From Clostridium bovifaecis (GTDB taxonomy: Bacteria > Bacillota > Clostridia > Clostridiales > Clostridiaceae), in NCBI GenBank assembly GCA_009738435.1, contig CP046522.1, positions 3,317,249 to 3,381,248 on the forward strand: a stretch of 64,000 bases of DNA, in the 5' to 3' direction. The notes under the pieces are model-generated. The model was given only the letters and a program-made list of their open reading frames with translations, was not told the DNA's origin and ran no database searches. Below, in pieces: positions 8,176-16,692 of this stretch (position 1 is its first letter; every line of letters begins with the position of its first letter). The position numbers were made by a program, and so were the translations under genes.

Positions 8176-8440
8176 CTACTCCTTCAATAATACTAAACTA
8201 TTATTCTCGAATATTTTTTCTTTTTCTAAAGAACTAATTTTTTTGCTTAAAGGCAAAACCAAAAATATCAGAAGCAATGTGCCCATTGCCAAGGGCAAAA
8301 TTGCTATATACGAATTAATAGGGCGCATCCCCATTGAGGTCTGCATATTGCCGTAAAAGAAATTAAGCAACCCTATAGCGAGATTTAGTACCGTTAAAAA
8401 TAAGAATAGTATCCTAATTCGTTTATAATGCTTTATTCTT
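8176..8440 (-). CDS. Small membrane protein downstream of padR, start unclear
   Basis: The open frame extends upstream of the first TTG and reads RIKHYKRIRILFLFLTVLNL then AIGLLNFFYGNM and a second helix near PLAMGTLLLIFLVLPL. No ATG is available between the PadR stop and the first helix. The start is either non-ATG or the gene is damaged. Likely target gene of the adjacent PadR regulator. Confidence 0.5.
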
Positions 8441-8462
8441 GAATTAATATCTGAATATATAA

Positions 8463-8786
8463 CTATTCACCCCCAGTAACTTTTTTACCATTCCTAATAA
8501 GTTCTTCTAATCTTAAAATCTCAGCATTTACAGTCTCTTTTCCTAATTCAGTAATCTGGTAATCCTTTTTTCGTGAATCTTCTTCATTAGGTATTGGTTT
8601 TATCCATCCTTTTTCTAATAAAGTATTTATGGCACCATATAAAGTTCCTGCTCCAAGTGATACACGGCCATTGCTTAGTTCTTTTATATTCTGCATTATT
8701 CCATATCCATGCATCTGTTTATAAAGAGATAAAAGAATATAATATACTGCTTCTGTTAATGCTCCACGTTCTGTATTTTCTGCCAT
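8463..8786 (-). CDS. PadR-family transcriptional regulator
   Basis: 107 residues with the PadR winged helix (LTEAVYYILLSLYKQMHGYGI, then LSNGRVSLGAGTLYGAINTL and KKDYQITELGKE). It is first in a small operon with two membrane proteins, as is common for PadR regulators of membrane or transport genes. A perfect 34-bp palindrome directly upstream is the probable autoregulatory operator. Confidence 0.92.
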   Translation of the reverse strand: MAENTERGALTEAVYYILLSLYKQMHGYGIMQNIKELSNGRVSLGAGTLYGAINTLLEKGWIKPIPNEEDSRKKDYQITELGKETVNAEILRLEELIRNGKKVTGGE

Positions 8787-8802
8787 TTAACCGCCTCCTA
8801 AC

Positions 8803-8836
8803 TATAACTATAGACGATATATCGTCTATAGTTATA
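8803..8836. promoter_or_regulatory. 34-bp perfect palindrome, PadR operator candidate
   Basis: Perfect dyad centred between 8819 and 8820 (core ACGATA/TATCGT), 17 bp upstream of the padR start. A second, weaker dyad (ATATCG-cttaa-CGATAT) follows at 8834-8850. Both fit the ATAT/CGAT-rich inverted repeats bound by PadR dimers. Confidence 0.75.
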
Positions 8837-8969
8837 TCGCTTAACGATATAAATGTCAATACAAATTTGTCATTTTTTACAATAATGCATAAAATCCCAT
8901 TTGGAATATAATTGCAATATATTACTAATATATATTTATAGACTTTTATAAATTAAAAGAGTTGAAATT

Positions 8970-9185
8970 ATGGAAAATGAACATATTATAAGAAATACAC
9001 AGTCAAGTGATAGCAAAGAACTGATTAAACTCATGAATGAGGTTGCAGGTGAGACAGATTACTTGAGTTTTGAAAAAGGTGCTATAAAAATTCCAGTCGA
9101 AGTAGAATCCAAATACATACAAGATACTTTAAATAAAGATAATTGCTTAATTGTACCAAAAGGACCAATATTGTACGCAAGATAA
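8970..9185 (+). pseudogene. N-terminal fragment of a GNAT acetyltransferase
   Basis: 71 residues (IIRNTQSSDSKELIKLMNEV, then AGETDYLSFEKGA) match the first strand-helix part of the GNAT fold, which is normally about 160-170 residues. The acetyl-CoA binding motif is missing. The frame ends early in unrelated sequence. Confidence 0.65.
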
Positions 9186-9214
9186 ACTTAAAAGTTAGAT
9201 AAGATAATTTACCG

Positions 9215-9662
9215 GCTTACACTTTACCATAAATAGATGATTGACTATTGCTTCTCCTATAAAACCAAAATATACCTTAATATTTGGAAACTCTTTTTTT
9301 ATGTATTTAATAAAAAGTTTATCTAAAAAATTTCGTCGCAGTTATCTCCCAAATAAATGAGACTTTTAGCAGTTTTTAGTTTATCATATAGACTCTTACT
9401 ATGGTCTATAGCAAGATTTATTTCATTGATGTTCATTATTTTCTCCTTAAGCATATTGAAATCAAATTTATACTTAGCAGCAAAGTCGAGTAGATTGCCT
9501 ACTACTTCAGGGTTATATTTAGCTTAATCAACCTCACTTAAATATTTAAGCACATCTCTCATAATATTTTCTTTTTTATTTCCGTCTATTTCAAGCGAGT
9601 CTGTTACCTTTATAACTTGATTGATATTACATGTTATACAGTTTAAGTCTAATCTCATATAT
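9215..9662 (-). pseudogene. DUF89 (damage-control phosphatase-like) pseudogene
   Basis: Minus-strand segments in order: MRLDLNCITCNINQVIKVTD (with the family's N-terminal CxxC), MRDVLKYLSEVD then a TAA, EVVGNLLDFAAKYKFDF, KSLIYLGDNCDEIF then a stop, DKLFIKYIKKEFPNIKVYF and GEAIVNH. This is the DUF89/ARMT1-type metal-dependent phosphatase pattern with LGDN. At least two in-frame stops and a lost C-terminus make it non-functional. Confidence 0.75.
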
Positions 9663-9689
9663 ATCCCATGCATTTATTCGTCATATAAC

Positions 9690-10578
9690 TCCCCCTCAAT
9701 TCTGTCTCTAAAGAGTTTTTTCTAACCTGTATGCTTCATTCTTCCTTCACATGATAAATTAGGAATAAAAACCTGCTAGATTGAAGATTTAAGACTCATT
9801 CCCTTAAAAGTATGTAAATAATTGCATTCTTATTCTTGTATCACGAGTTGTATAATTTTTAGATGTTCATTTTCTTCTCCTCTTTGTAATTGGACTTTAT
9901 TATTTTTAACACAACTTTTTTACTTTTCTCCTTATCCCTATATCCTTTTTTTAATAACCCTTAGTCCTAACTATGTAAACAAATAAAAAACTCATGTCAA
10001 AACCAAATCATACTCAAACCCTTGTGCCACCTATTCTTAAAACTAACAAAAGCCATGGCTCCAATAAGGTTTTCTGCCCTATCTTAACCATGACTTTTAA
10101 CATTACATTTTTATTTTAACATGAGCTTTTTTGTTTATACACTTGCTATTACAAATTCATTGCTAAACAAAAAAGTTTCTTCCATGGTTCGGTTTTCTTG
10201 CAGAAAGTGCTTGAACTAAACCCTTGACAATTTAAGCAGCACTTTTTCTTTAAAATTTGCCTGAAAAAATTAATATATTTGCCACCTCTATAACCAACTA
10301 AACTTTATTATAATTCTCATCTAACTTTATTATGACTTTTTAAAATTTTTCCTGTTTTTTGAAATATAAATTCTATCTATGTTAATTCATAATAAAGTTT
10401 GGTGAACCATACAGCCTAATCGGCTGCTTCTTTCATATTTAAATTTATTTACTTACTTCCCCGACGTATACGACTTGGAGGAAAGCCGAATATAGGCAAA
10501 TCGTAAGTGGTCAGAAGCTACCTAGGCACGAGATTAGGCAAGGATTTGTCAGGCCCATAGGACTATTTTATTTTTTTA
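9690..10578. other. Gene-free stretch
   Basis: I see no coding frame. Near 10300-10400 there are three AATAAAGTT-like sites (two on the minus strand at about 10308 and 10330, one on the plus at about 10388), similar to those beside the dispersed repeat at 3.8-4.1 kb. It is probably decayed mobile-element DNA. Confidence 0.4.
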
Positions 10579-10719
10579 TTTGTTTATTTCTATCTTGGGG
10601 TTTGTACGGTGCTATGCATTCTGCTGTTGTAGATGCTGGGTACGCCTCAGGGCAACAAAAAGCCTCGTGCAAGTATTCTAGGATTTCTCCTTCATTACTC
10701 TCACCAGGCTCAACCAAAT
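10579..10719. repeat. Dispersed repeat copy 2
   Basis: Diverged copy of 3879-4026. The shared core includes TGTTTATTTCTAT, TGTAGATGCTGGGTAC-like, CAGGGCAACAAAA, GCAAGTATTC and GGCTCAACCAAA. The two copies lie 6.7 kb apart in the same orientation. Reading frames over it are not conserved, so the repeat is more likely a DNA element or RNA than a gene. Confidence 0.6.
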
Positions 10720-10754
10720 ATAATCATGAATATTTTCATTACTATGTCCTTAAT

Positions 10755-12020
10755 CTATGATGCACTATTATAATCCAATTTTCTGACACCGAGAGCCTTA
10801 TGAGCCCAAAGTATATCTTTTATAATTTCTAATTGGCTTTCAATACACTCTATTATAAGAACTACTTCTGTTCCTCTTTTATCATCCTGCCCATCACTAT
10901 ACTTTTTAGTTATGATTAGCTTTATCATAAAACCTAAAACAAAACCTATAGATATAGCAATTAAGCCCCATAATAACGGACCCCATTTTAAAATAAAGCC
11001 ATATATGCCTCCAAATATTCCGAATATGGTTCCAAGGATGGCCGGTAAATCAAATAAACTTAACCCATCTGAACTATGAATAGAATCAAATAAGTTTCTT
11101 TGTTCACCTTTTTTATCCATAGAAATAGCCATAATGCTTTCTTTCTTAATCCCCTTCATTTCCATTGCTGTAATGGCTAACTCTAAATATATAGAATGTT
11201 CAAAAGTAGAAACAATATACATCTTATCCCTCCTCATATTTTTCTTTAATGGCATTATAAATCTTGGGTTTTGATAGTTTCTTTTTAAAAACTTGGATTG
11301 CTCCCAATCATATAACTTATTATTTGCAACTGTGTTTGCATAAGCATCATACATAGCAAAAAAGTACACTGATGGGATGTTTAAAAACCAGTGCATATCT
11401 AAGACTGATTTTGCATTCTGAAAATCTCCCAGAAAAGTATAGTGAAAAGATGGCAATAATTTAGAAAAATAGCATATAATAATCCACCACACAACAGCAA
11501 AAAGTGCCGTAACAATTCTATGAATATATAGTTGGCCTGAGCCCGGAATTAATAATGACCACATTACTGAAACCCAAGGTGTTCTTTTATCTAAATAGTT
11601 TATCTCCATTGCACCTATCTTGAAGGGCTTAATTTCAGCATCTTCTCTTGCCGCCAACATGTATGCATGGTTTAAGTCGATTGTTGTTCTATAACTATCC
11701 CATATAGCAAAAATATAAGTAGGAACATATAATGACATCCATCGTATATCTACGACCTGCTTTGCTTTTTCAAAATCACCTATAAAAGAATAAAGTATTA
11801 GTAGATTAATATGTGCCTTATAATTTACAAACACCTCCCATATAAACAAAAGAAATCCTCTCAAATACTTTGATAATAACAGATGTCCCATACCCGGAAA
11901 TGCTACAGACCAAGCGGCAATCACAAAGGGATTCCTTAAATGTAATTGTGTTGTCCCTAATAAACTAAGATATGCTACCGACCGTCTTGCAGCGGATTCA
12001 CCATATTTTAAACTGCTCAT
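10755..12020 (-). CDS. Multi-spanning membrane protein with two TM2-like repeats
   Basis: 421 residues. The N-terminal 230 residues contain two similar units (NPFVIAAWSVAFPGMGHLLL and TPWVSVMWSLLIPGSGQLYI), each followed by a hydrophobic pair and a DFxxAK-x-V-D-x-x-W segment. The protein is therefore an internal duplication. A soluble linker (MYIVSTFEHSIYLELAITAM) leads to a Gly-rich two-helix hairpin (LPAILGTIFGIFGGIYGF). Function unknown; such proteins occur in spore-forming Firmicutes. Isolated gene. Confidence 0.75.
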   Translation of the reverse strand: MSSLKYGESAARRSVAYLSLLGTTQLHLRNPFVIAAWSVAFPGMGHLLLSKYLRGFLLFIWEVFVNYKAHINLLILYSFIGDFEKAKQVVDIRWMSLYVPTYIFAIWDSYRTTIDLNHAYMLAAREDAEIKPFKIGAMEINYLDKRTPWVSVMWSLLIPGSGQLYIHRIVTALFAVVWWIIICYFSKLLPSFHYTFLGDFQNAKSVLDMHWFLNIPSVYFFAMYDAYANTVANNKLYDWEQSKFLKRNYQNPRFIMPLKKNMRRDKMYIVSTFEHSIYLELAITAMEMKGIKKESIMAISMDKKGEQRNLFDSIHSSDGLSLFDLPAILGTIFGIFGGIYGFILKWGPLLWGLIAISIGFVLGFMIKLIITKKYSDGQDDKRGTEVVLIIECIESQLEIIKDILWAHKALGVRKLDYNSAS

Positions 12021-12177
12021 GCGTAACTCCTTTGATAATATACTCTATCTCAGATTATTGACATATTATATCCAAATATAACACTTGTAAGAAATGAAAG
12101 CCCCTTATTATCTAATTTCCTATACATTTTCTGTTATAATCATAATATTGTACTGCCTCATTGCCAGAAAATAAATA

Positions 12178-12222
12178 ACCTCGTGAAATTTATCATGGTT
12201 TCCCCTTTTATTTTCACGAGGT
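12178..12222 (-). terminator. Stem-loop, probable terminator
   Basis: 11-bp stem (ACCTCGTGAAA / TTTCACGAGGT) with a 23-nt loop, followed on the minus strand by a T-rich stretch. It lies between the IS remnant and the membrane protein gene. Confidence 0.5.
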
Positions 12223-12305
12223 CTTATACTACAGTTTTAATATATATTATCTAACTTCTGTATTTTATACATAGTATCTAGTCCTTTCCAGAGTTAGTTT
12301 AACTT

Positions 12306-13713
12306 TCACAAACATTCAAATCGAAGGACTTTCTTTCTCAATGTTTCAAAATCACATCGACCATACATAATTCTCTTTATTACTTTTAATTTATTAACAC
12401 TACCTTCGGCAAGACCATTATTATAATCATAAATTATTGCGTTTTTAACAGCTTCCAGATCCTTCAATAGACCATTTACAAAGCTATTTACTTCACTTAT
12501 CCCTAAGCCTTTTGCTGTATTAATCCAATTTTCAAGATCTCCAACATTTTTATTAGAAATAAGTTTTCTAAAATTATTCACTATGTTTATTATATTGAAG
12601 TATACTGGATACTCAATATATACTTGATTTAATTGTTCAGCACTTAAATTCTTTACCTTTTCCAGTGGCATATATAAGAGCTTCAAGTATTTCATAAATT
12701 GCTAATGCTGTGTATCCTTTTTTAATATATGTATTAATTTCTTTAAGATAAGGATTTAATATACCTTCCTTTTTTTGCCCGTAGGAAGCATGTACAGGTG
12801 AGCAATTTGGATCAAGATAAGCTTTTATTGTCCTTCTATCTAATTTCATTTCTTTAGCAATTGATCTTATTGAAAAGCCATTTTTGAACATTTCTCTAGC
12901 TTGATCTATCTTATCTTGTTTCCGAGCTACCTTTTCTTCATGTTTTAACATAGCTTTATTTTGAAATTGACTTTCCATTTCTTCATCACTCATAGAACAC
13001 AATTTTTCAAAAGTTCGAATATCCATGTTTAGTAACTTGCATACTCTTGTTTTAGAATTATCCCCCAGTAGGAGTGTATTCATCTTTTCGAACTTCTCTT
13101 TTAGAGCAAGTTTTTTATTTTTTATAGACTTTGATGCAACTTCTAGTCCTTCTTCTTTTACATTAGAAATTGATTTTATGTTAACATTTACTTTTAACAC
13201 CTTGACTAAATAATCATTACAATAAGAAGTTAGATTTTTTAATAAATGAAAGCGATCACTTACTTGAATAGTATTAGGATGTGCATCACCTATTGCACTA
13301 CTATAAGTAATAGACCCATCTCGAGATACAACCTTCAAGTTAGGAAATGACTTTAACCAGTTCTTTACATCATTGTATTCTCTAGATGGTATCATATCAA
13401 TTATTCTATGAGTAATGATATCTATCATGATAGTTCCGTAGGATTTTCTTTTTTTAGTAGCAAAATCATCAATGCAAACTTCTGTAACATTATTTTTTTC
13501 AATAATAGACTTATCTTTTTTTAAAAGGTTGCAAATTGTACTTTTACCTACATTTGCAACACTATTTTTAAGTAATTCAGCTGCCGCTGTTGAACTAACA
13601 TTAACAGATATGTTTATTATCTTATTTTCTAATCTTTTAGTTTTCTTACCTTTACGAGATAAAAAATTGAAAGTTTCTGCAAAGGTCGTGTTTTTACACT
13701 CTGGATTATGTCA
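12306..13713 (-). pseudogene. ISL3-family transposase, truncated and frameshifted
   Basis: DDE transposase of the ISL3 (IS204/IS1001/IS1165) family. It begins abruptly at HNPECKNTTFAETF after a TGA, so the zinc-ribbon N-terminus is gone. It continues through VCIDDFATKKRKSYGT, MIPSREYNDVKNWL, VVSRDGSITY and IQVSDRFHLLKNL to 12637. A frameshift near 12670-12690 moves it to a second frame (12306-12695) with the family's C-terminal YNNGLAEGSVNKLKVIKRIM. The copy interrupts an hxlR gene and is inactive. Confidence 0.9.
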
Positions 13714-13830
13714 AAACACCTTCATATTATTTTGTTTTTTCCAAAGCCAAAATAATATATGCATTCTCCATTTACCATCAATCAAAGACATGGCATAAGC
13801 GAATGGTTTAATGTTTACATCGTTATCCAT
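13711..13830 (-). pseudogene. 5' fragment of an HxlR-family regulator
   Basis: About 33 residues remain (PFAYAMSLIDGKWRMHILFW), the characteristic HxlR start 'SLI-GGKW-ILF'. The frame then runs into ISL3 sequence. It diverges from the flavin reductase gene at 13935, a common hxlR-flavin reductase arrangement. The rest of the gene is not found beyond the IS. Confidence 0.65.
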
Positions 13831-13934
13831 TTATGCTCTCCTTTCAGATAGTATCTAACTTAAAAGTGTATACTTGATATTAGTTGTATGTTAATTTATC
13901 ATAAAAATAACGAAATTTCAAGGAGGATAACACT

Positions 13935-14360
13935 ATGAAAAAGGAAATTGAAGTGTTTGATTATGCTAATGAAATTATGAAAGCAGTGAAAACAGGAGTT
14001 TTGTTGACCACAAAGACAGATAATAAAGTGAACTCTATGACTATTTCTTGGGGTACACTGGGAATTGAATGGGCAAAACCGATTTTTACAGTTTTCGTTA
14101 GGGAGAATAGATATACAAAAGTCCAACTTGACAAAAATCCCGAATTTACAATAAATATACCATATGGTTCTTTTAATAAAAAGATATTGGGTATTTGCGG
14201 GACGAAATCTGGTCGTGAAATTGATAAAATCAAAGAACTTAACTTGACACTTGAAACACCTACTAATGTTTCTGTGCCCGCTATTAAGGAACTTCCTTTA
14301 ACGCTTGAGTGTAGGGTTATTTACAAGCAAAAACAAGACGAGCGCGAAGTTACTGTATAA
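13935..14360 (+). pseudogene. Flavin reductase, 3' end cut by the Tn7-like left end
   Basis: FMN-binding flavin reductase/flavoredoxin family (SMTISWGTLGIEWAKPIFTV, then RYTKVQLDKNPEFTINIP). The family is about 185-190 residues, but here the frame stops at 141. The last native codons are ...DEREVT and the stop TAA comes from the transposon end TGTATAA beginning at 14354. A normal AAGGAGG site precedes the ATG. The missing 3' part is not found after the 501-bp unit or elsewhere in the window. Confidence 0.85.
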
Positions 14361-14854
14361 GTCAAATAATGTTTTGAGAAAACTCCCTAACCCAACAATC
14401 TCCCTCAAACCCTTATCACATCTATCTCCCACCCACTTTTCAATACCCTTTCCATTTTCTGAAAGTAAAATAAAGTTTTTAGAAAAACTGGTCATTTCTT
14501 AGTTCTTTTTTCTTAGTTCTTGAGCCTTTTCAGTAAAATAAAGTCGTTGGAAAGTTAGTCGTAAGGATCAAGGTTTAAGGGGTAAATTTTGCCCCCTTTT
14601 CCATTCTTCAAATCAATAAGATCTTTCAATATAATAAATCAATACATGGCTGAAAGCCTTATTCTATAGGGGTTTTATCAATGTTTAATTCTCTTTCTTA
14701 ATCCTTACTACTTATTCCTTCTGACGATATACGCATAAAAAAATTGCGGATAACGGTAGCCTATAACCTGCTACTTATCCACAATTTTTCTAACAACTTT
14801 ATTTTCTCTCTAACGAGTTTATTTTACTTCTAAAGACTTTATTTTAGTTATACA
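14354..14854. mobile_element. 501-bp mini-Tn7-like element, copy 1
   Basis: Same sequence as 53408-53908 as far as I can read, and bounded exactly by TGTATAA and TTATACA. The left end has three separated TnsB-type sites: a weak one at 14361-14381 and TAAAATAAAGT sites at 14466 and 14534. The right end has three tandem 20-bp sites on the minus strand (14828-14847, 14808-14827, 14786-14806) with AAAATAAAGTC/AACTC/AAGTT cores. The same asymmetric design defines Tn7 L and R. No gene is inside. Inner flank is TATAT, outer flank GTTAC. Confidence 0.88.
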
Positions 14855-14918
14855 TATATAGTTTTTAAGAATCAAGGGTTAAGGATCAAGATATTTTCAT
14901 CTCTCCTCTGTATACAGC

Positions 14919-15374
14919 CTACTTGAAAGAGAGAATGTGTTGTAGTTCATCAGTAACTTGATTATATGTTAGTACAGCAAACTTACTGTCAATATTACTT
15001 CCCCAATCACCTTTATATTTTTGCACTTCATCTATACAGTCAAATAATAAATCTTTTATGATTGTCTTAAAGTTAATAGCACAAACAAAATAACCTAGAT
15101 TACACTTTTCTCTAATAAACCACGAATGAACTAGGTATCCATATTCTGATTTTTGTAAAACTGATTTCGGCACCCAAAATTCATTATAACTTCTATCTCT
15201 TTCAATATATCGTTCTTCCATATATAATGCAGTTATTACTTCTTTAAAACTAAATCTAACAGCCTTTACCGTGTCTGTTACAATAGATGCTTCTACAACA
15301 CTAAAATAATATTTAATATTCTTATATGAATCATTGTTTATATACGGCTTACTTAAAATAATTTCATATGCCAT
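14919..15374 (-). CDS. Unknown protein downstream of the Pycsar-like operon
   Basis: 151 residues, mostly soluble, rich in aromatic residues, with no motif that I recognise. It has its own AGGAGAA ribosome binding site and lies 131 bp after the end of the effector reading frame. It may be a fourth cargo gene of the defence locus or unrelated. Confidence 0.6.
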   Translation of the reverse strand: MAYEIILSKPYINNDSYKNIKYYFSVVEASIVTDTVKAVRFSFKEVITALYMEERYIERDRSYNEFWVPKSVLQKSEYGYLVHSWFIREKCNLGYFVCAINFKTIIKDLLFDCIDEVQKYKGDWGSNIDSKFAVLTYNQVTDELQHILSFK

Positions 15375-15505
15375 GTTACTATTCTCCTCTCAATCTAAAG
15401 TATAGGTTCATCCTTTATACCTATACAATTAACATAACATATGAAATTCACTCTAAATCTTCAACAGAAAAGTGGGTACAGAGAGATTATACCTCATTTG
15501 TACCC

Positions 15506-16115
15506 ACTACCTTATGCCATTACTAAAAAAACACAGAATATAATAATAGCAATAAAATTCAACTTTAAAGCCAGTTTAAAAAGCCTATATTTATATGAAG
15601 TTATTCTGGAGTTTATAAGAATCTCTTTTGCATAGTCTAATTCCATCTTTTTTAAATCTTTTATTTTCACATTAGTCTCCAGATAGTATTTATATATCTC
15701 TTAAATACATTGAAGGATTTTGATACATGCAAATGTCTCCATAAAAAATCAATATCCTATCTCTACCTGAATCATTATTTTCTGAAATACTTGTTGTTTC
15801 TTTTGTTACAGAAGTATTCGGAAAAAATGATTTTAATGCTAGTATTATGGCTAAGAAAAATACAGCAGTCATAAATCCTACAATAAAAATATTTGCTTTT
15901 AATTTTCCATTAAGAATTTCAAATAGGTAGTCAACTGATTTAAATAAAAACAATCCATTAACTCCGATTAATGCTCCGTTTTTCGTTTCAGCAAACTGCA
16001 ACCACCTATTTGTATTCTCAAAAGTATCCTTTAGTATTTCTAATGCATTTTTATCTATATGCTCATTATTCCCTGTATTTAAATTAGTCCTAGCCATATT
16101 CTTTTTACCTGCCAT
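15506..16115 (-). pseudogene. pycTM: Pycsar membrane effector (PycTM, DUF5706) with a frameshift
   Basis: The open N-terminal part (15690-16115, 141 aa) has the family signature: RWLQFAETKNGALIGVNGLF, a membrane helix (about 72-93), FFP and ILIFYGDI. The frame stops right after MYLRDI. One base out of frame, starting near 15710, the sequence continues EIYKYYLETNVKIKDLKK and SRITSYKYRLFKLALKLN to a second helix and a stop at 15506. This is the missing C-terminal part. Removing one A near 15710 would restore a protein of about 199 residues. It overlaps the upstream gene by 11 bp. The shift may be real, an assembly error, or slippage. Confidence 0.75.
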
Positions 16116-16692
16116 AATATCTCCCTGCCCTCTTTAACTGCAATGTCCCTTCATGCCCATGTCTTAAATCTTTCAGTGTCCATTCCTTTGTCTTTAGATA
16201 TTCTTTATACTGTTTATATAACTTCCATGCACTGGATAAAATTGCAACAGTTCTATCCCCTTGTATAAGTGCATTTACTTCACCATCAGGATGATGAGTA
16301 CACAAAACTTTCCTATAAGTTTTAGGATGTAAATTTTGATGTCTATGTTCGTAGGGAATCTTATCCCAATTGATTTTTTCATAAAAATCTTCTACATATA
16401 TATTATCATCTGGGTAATCATTAGGGTATATCCCTAAGATATAAAGAGAATTTCTCTCTATATCCTTTGGAGTTACACATTCTCGAAGTATTTCAACAGG
16501 GATTAAGTTGCCAGTTATGAAGATTTCCTTGGGTTGCATTGTAGGTAAGCATATTATCTGTAATAGCGGAAAGTAACTTTTCACTATTTGAAAATCTTCC
16601 ATAACCATCTGATAATACTTATTAAAATTTTTTCCTGAAGGAAAATCAGGTATAAATTGCTGTTCTACTATTTTGACCTTAGACCCTATCAT
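16105..16692 (-). CDS. Pycsar-associated protein, possible E2-like fold
   Basis: 195 residues, overlapping the cyclase stop by 14 bp and the effector start by 11 bp, so translation of the three genes is coupled. The order resembles a ubiquitin-conjugating E2-like core: a strand pair ending SLYILGIYPNDYPDD, then a Pro/His loop (IPYEHRHQNLHP), then VLCTHHPDGE with Cys131 in the position of an E2 catalytic cysteine, then an Ala/Tyr-rich helix (SSAWKLYKQYKEYL). E2-like proteins are known partners of CBASS, less so of Pycsar. The assignment rests on pattern only. Confidence 0.5.
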   Translation of the reverse strand: MIGSKVKIVEQQFIPDFPSGKNFNKYYQMVMEDFQIVKSYFPLLQIICLPTMQPKEIFITGNLIPVEILRECVTPKDIERNSLYILGIYPNDYPDDNIYVEDFYEKINWDKIPYEHRHQNLHPKTYRKVLCTHHPDGEVNALIQGDRTVAILSSAWKLYKQYKEYLKTKEWTLKDLRHGHEGTLQLKRAGRYYGR

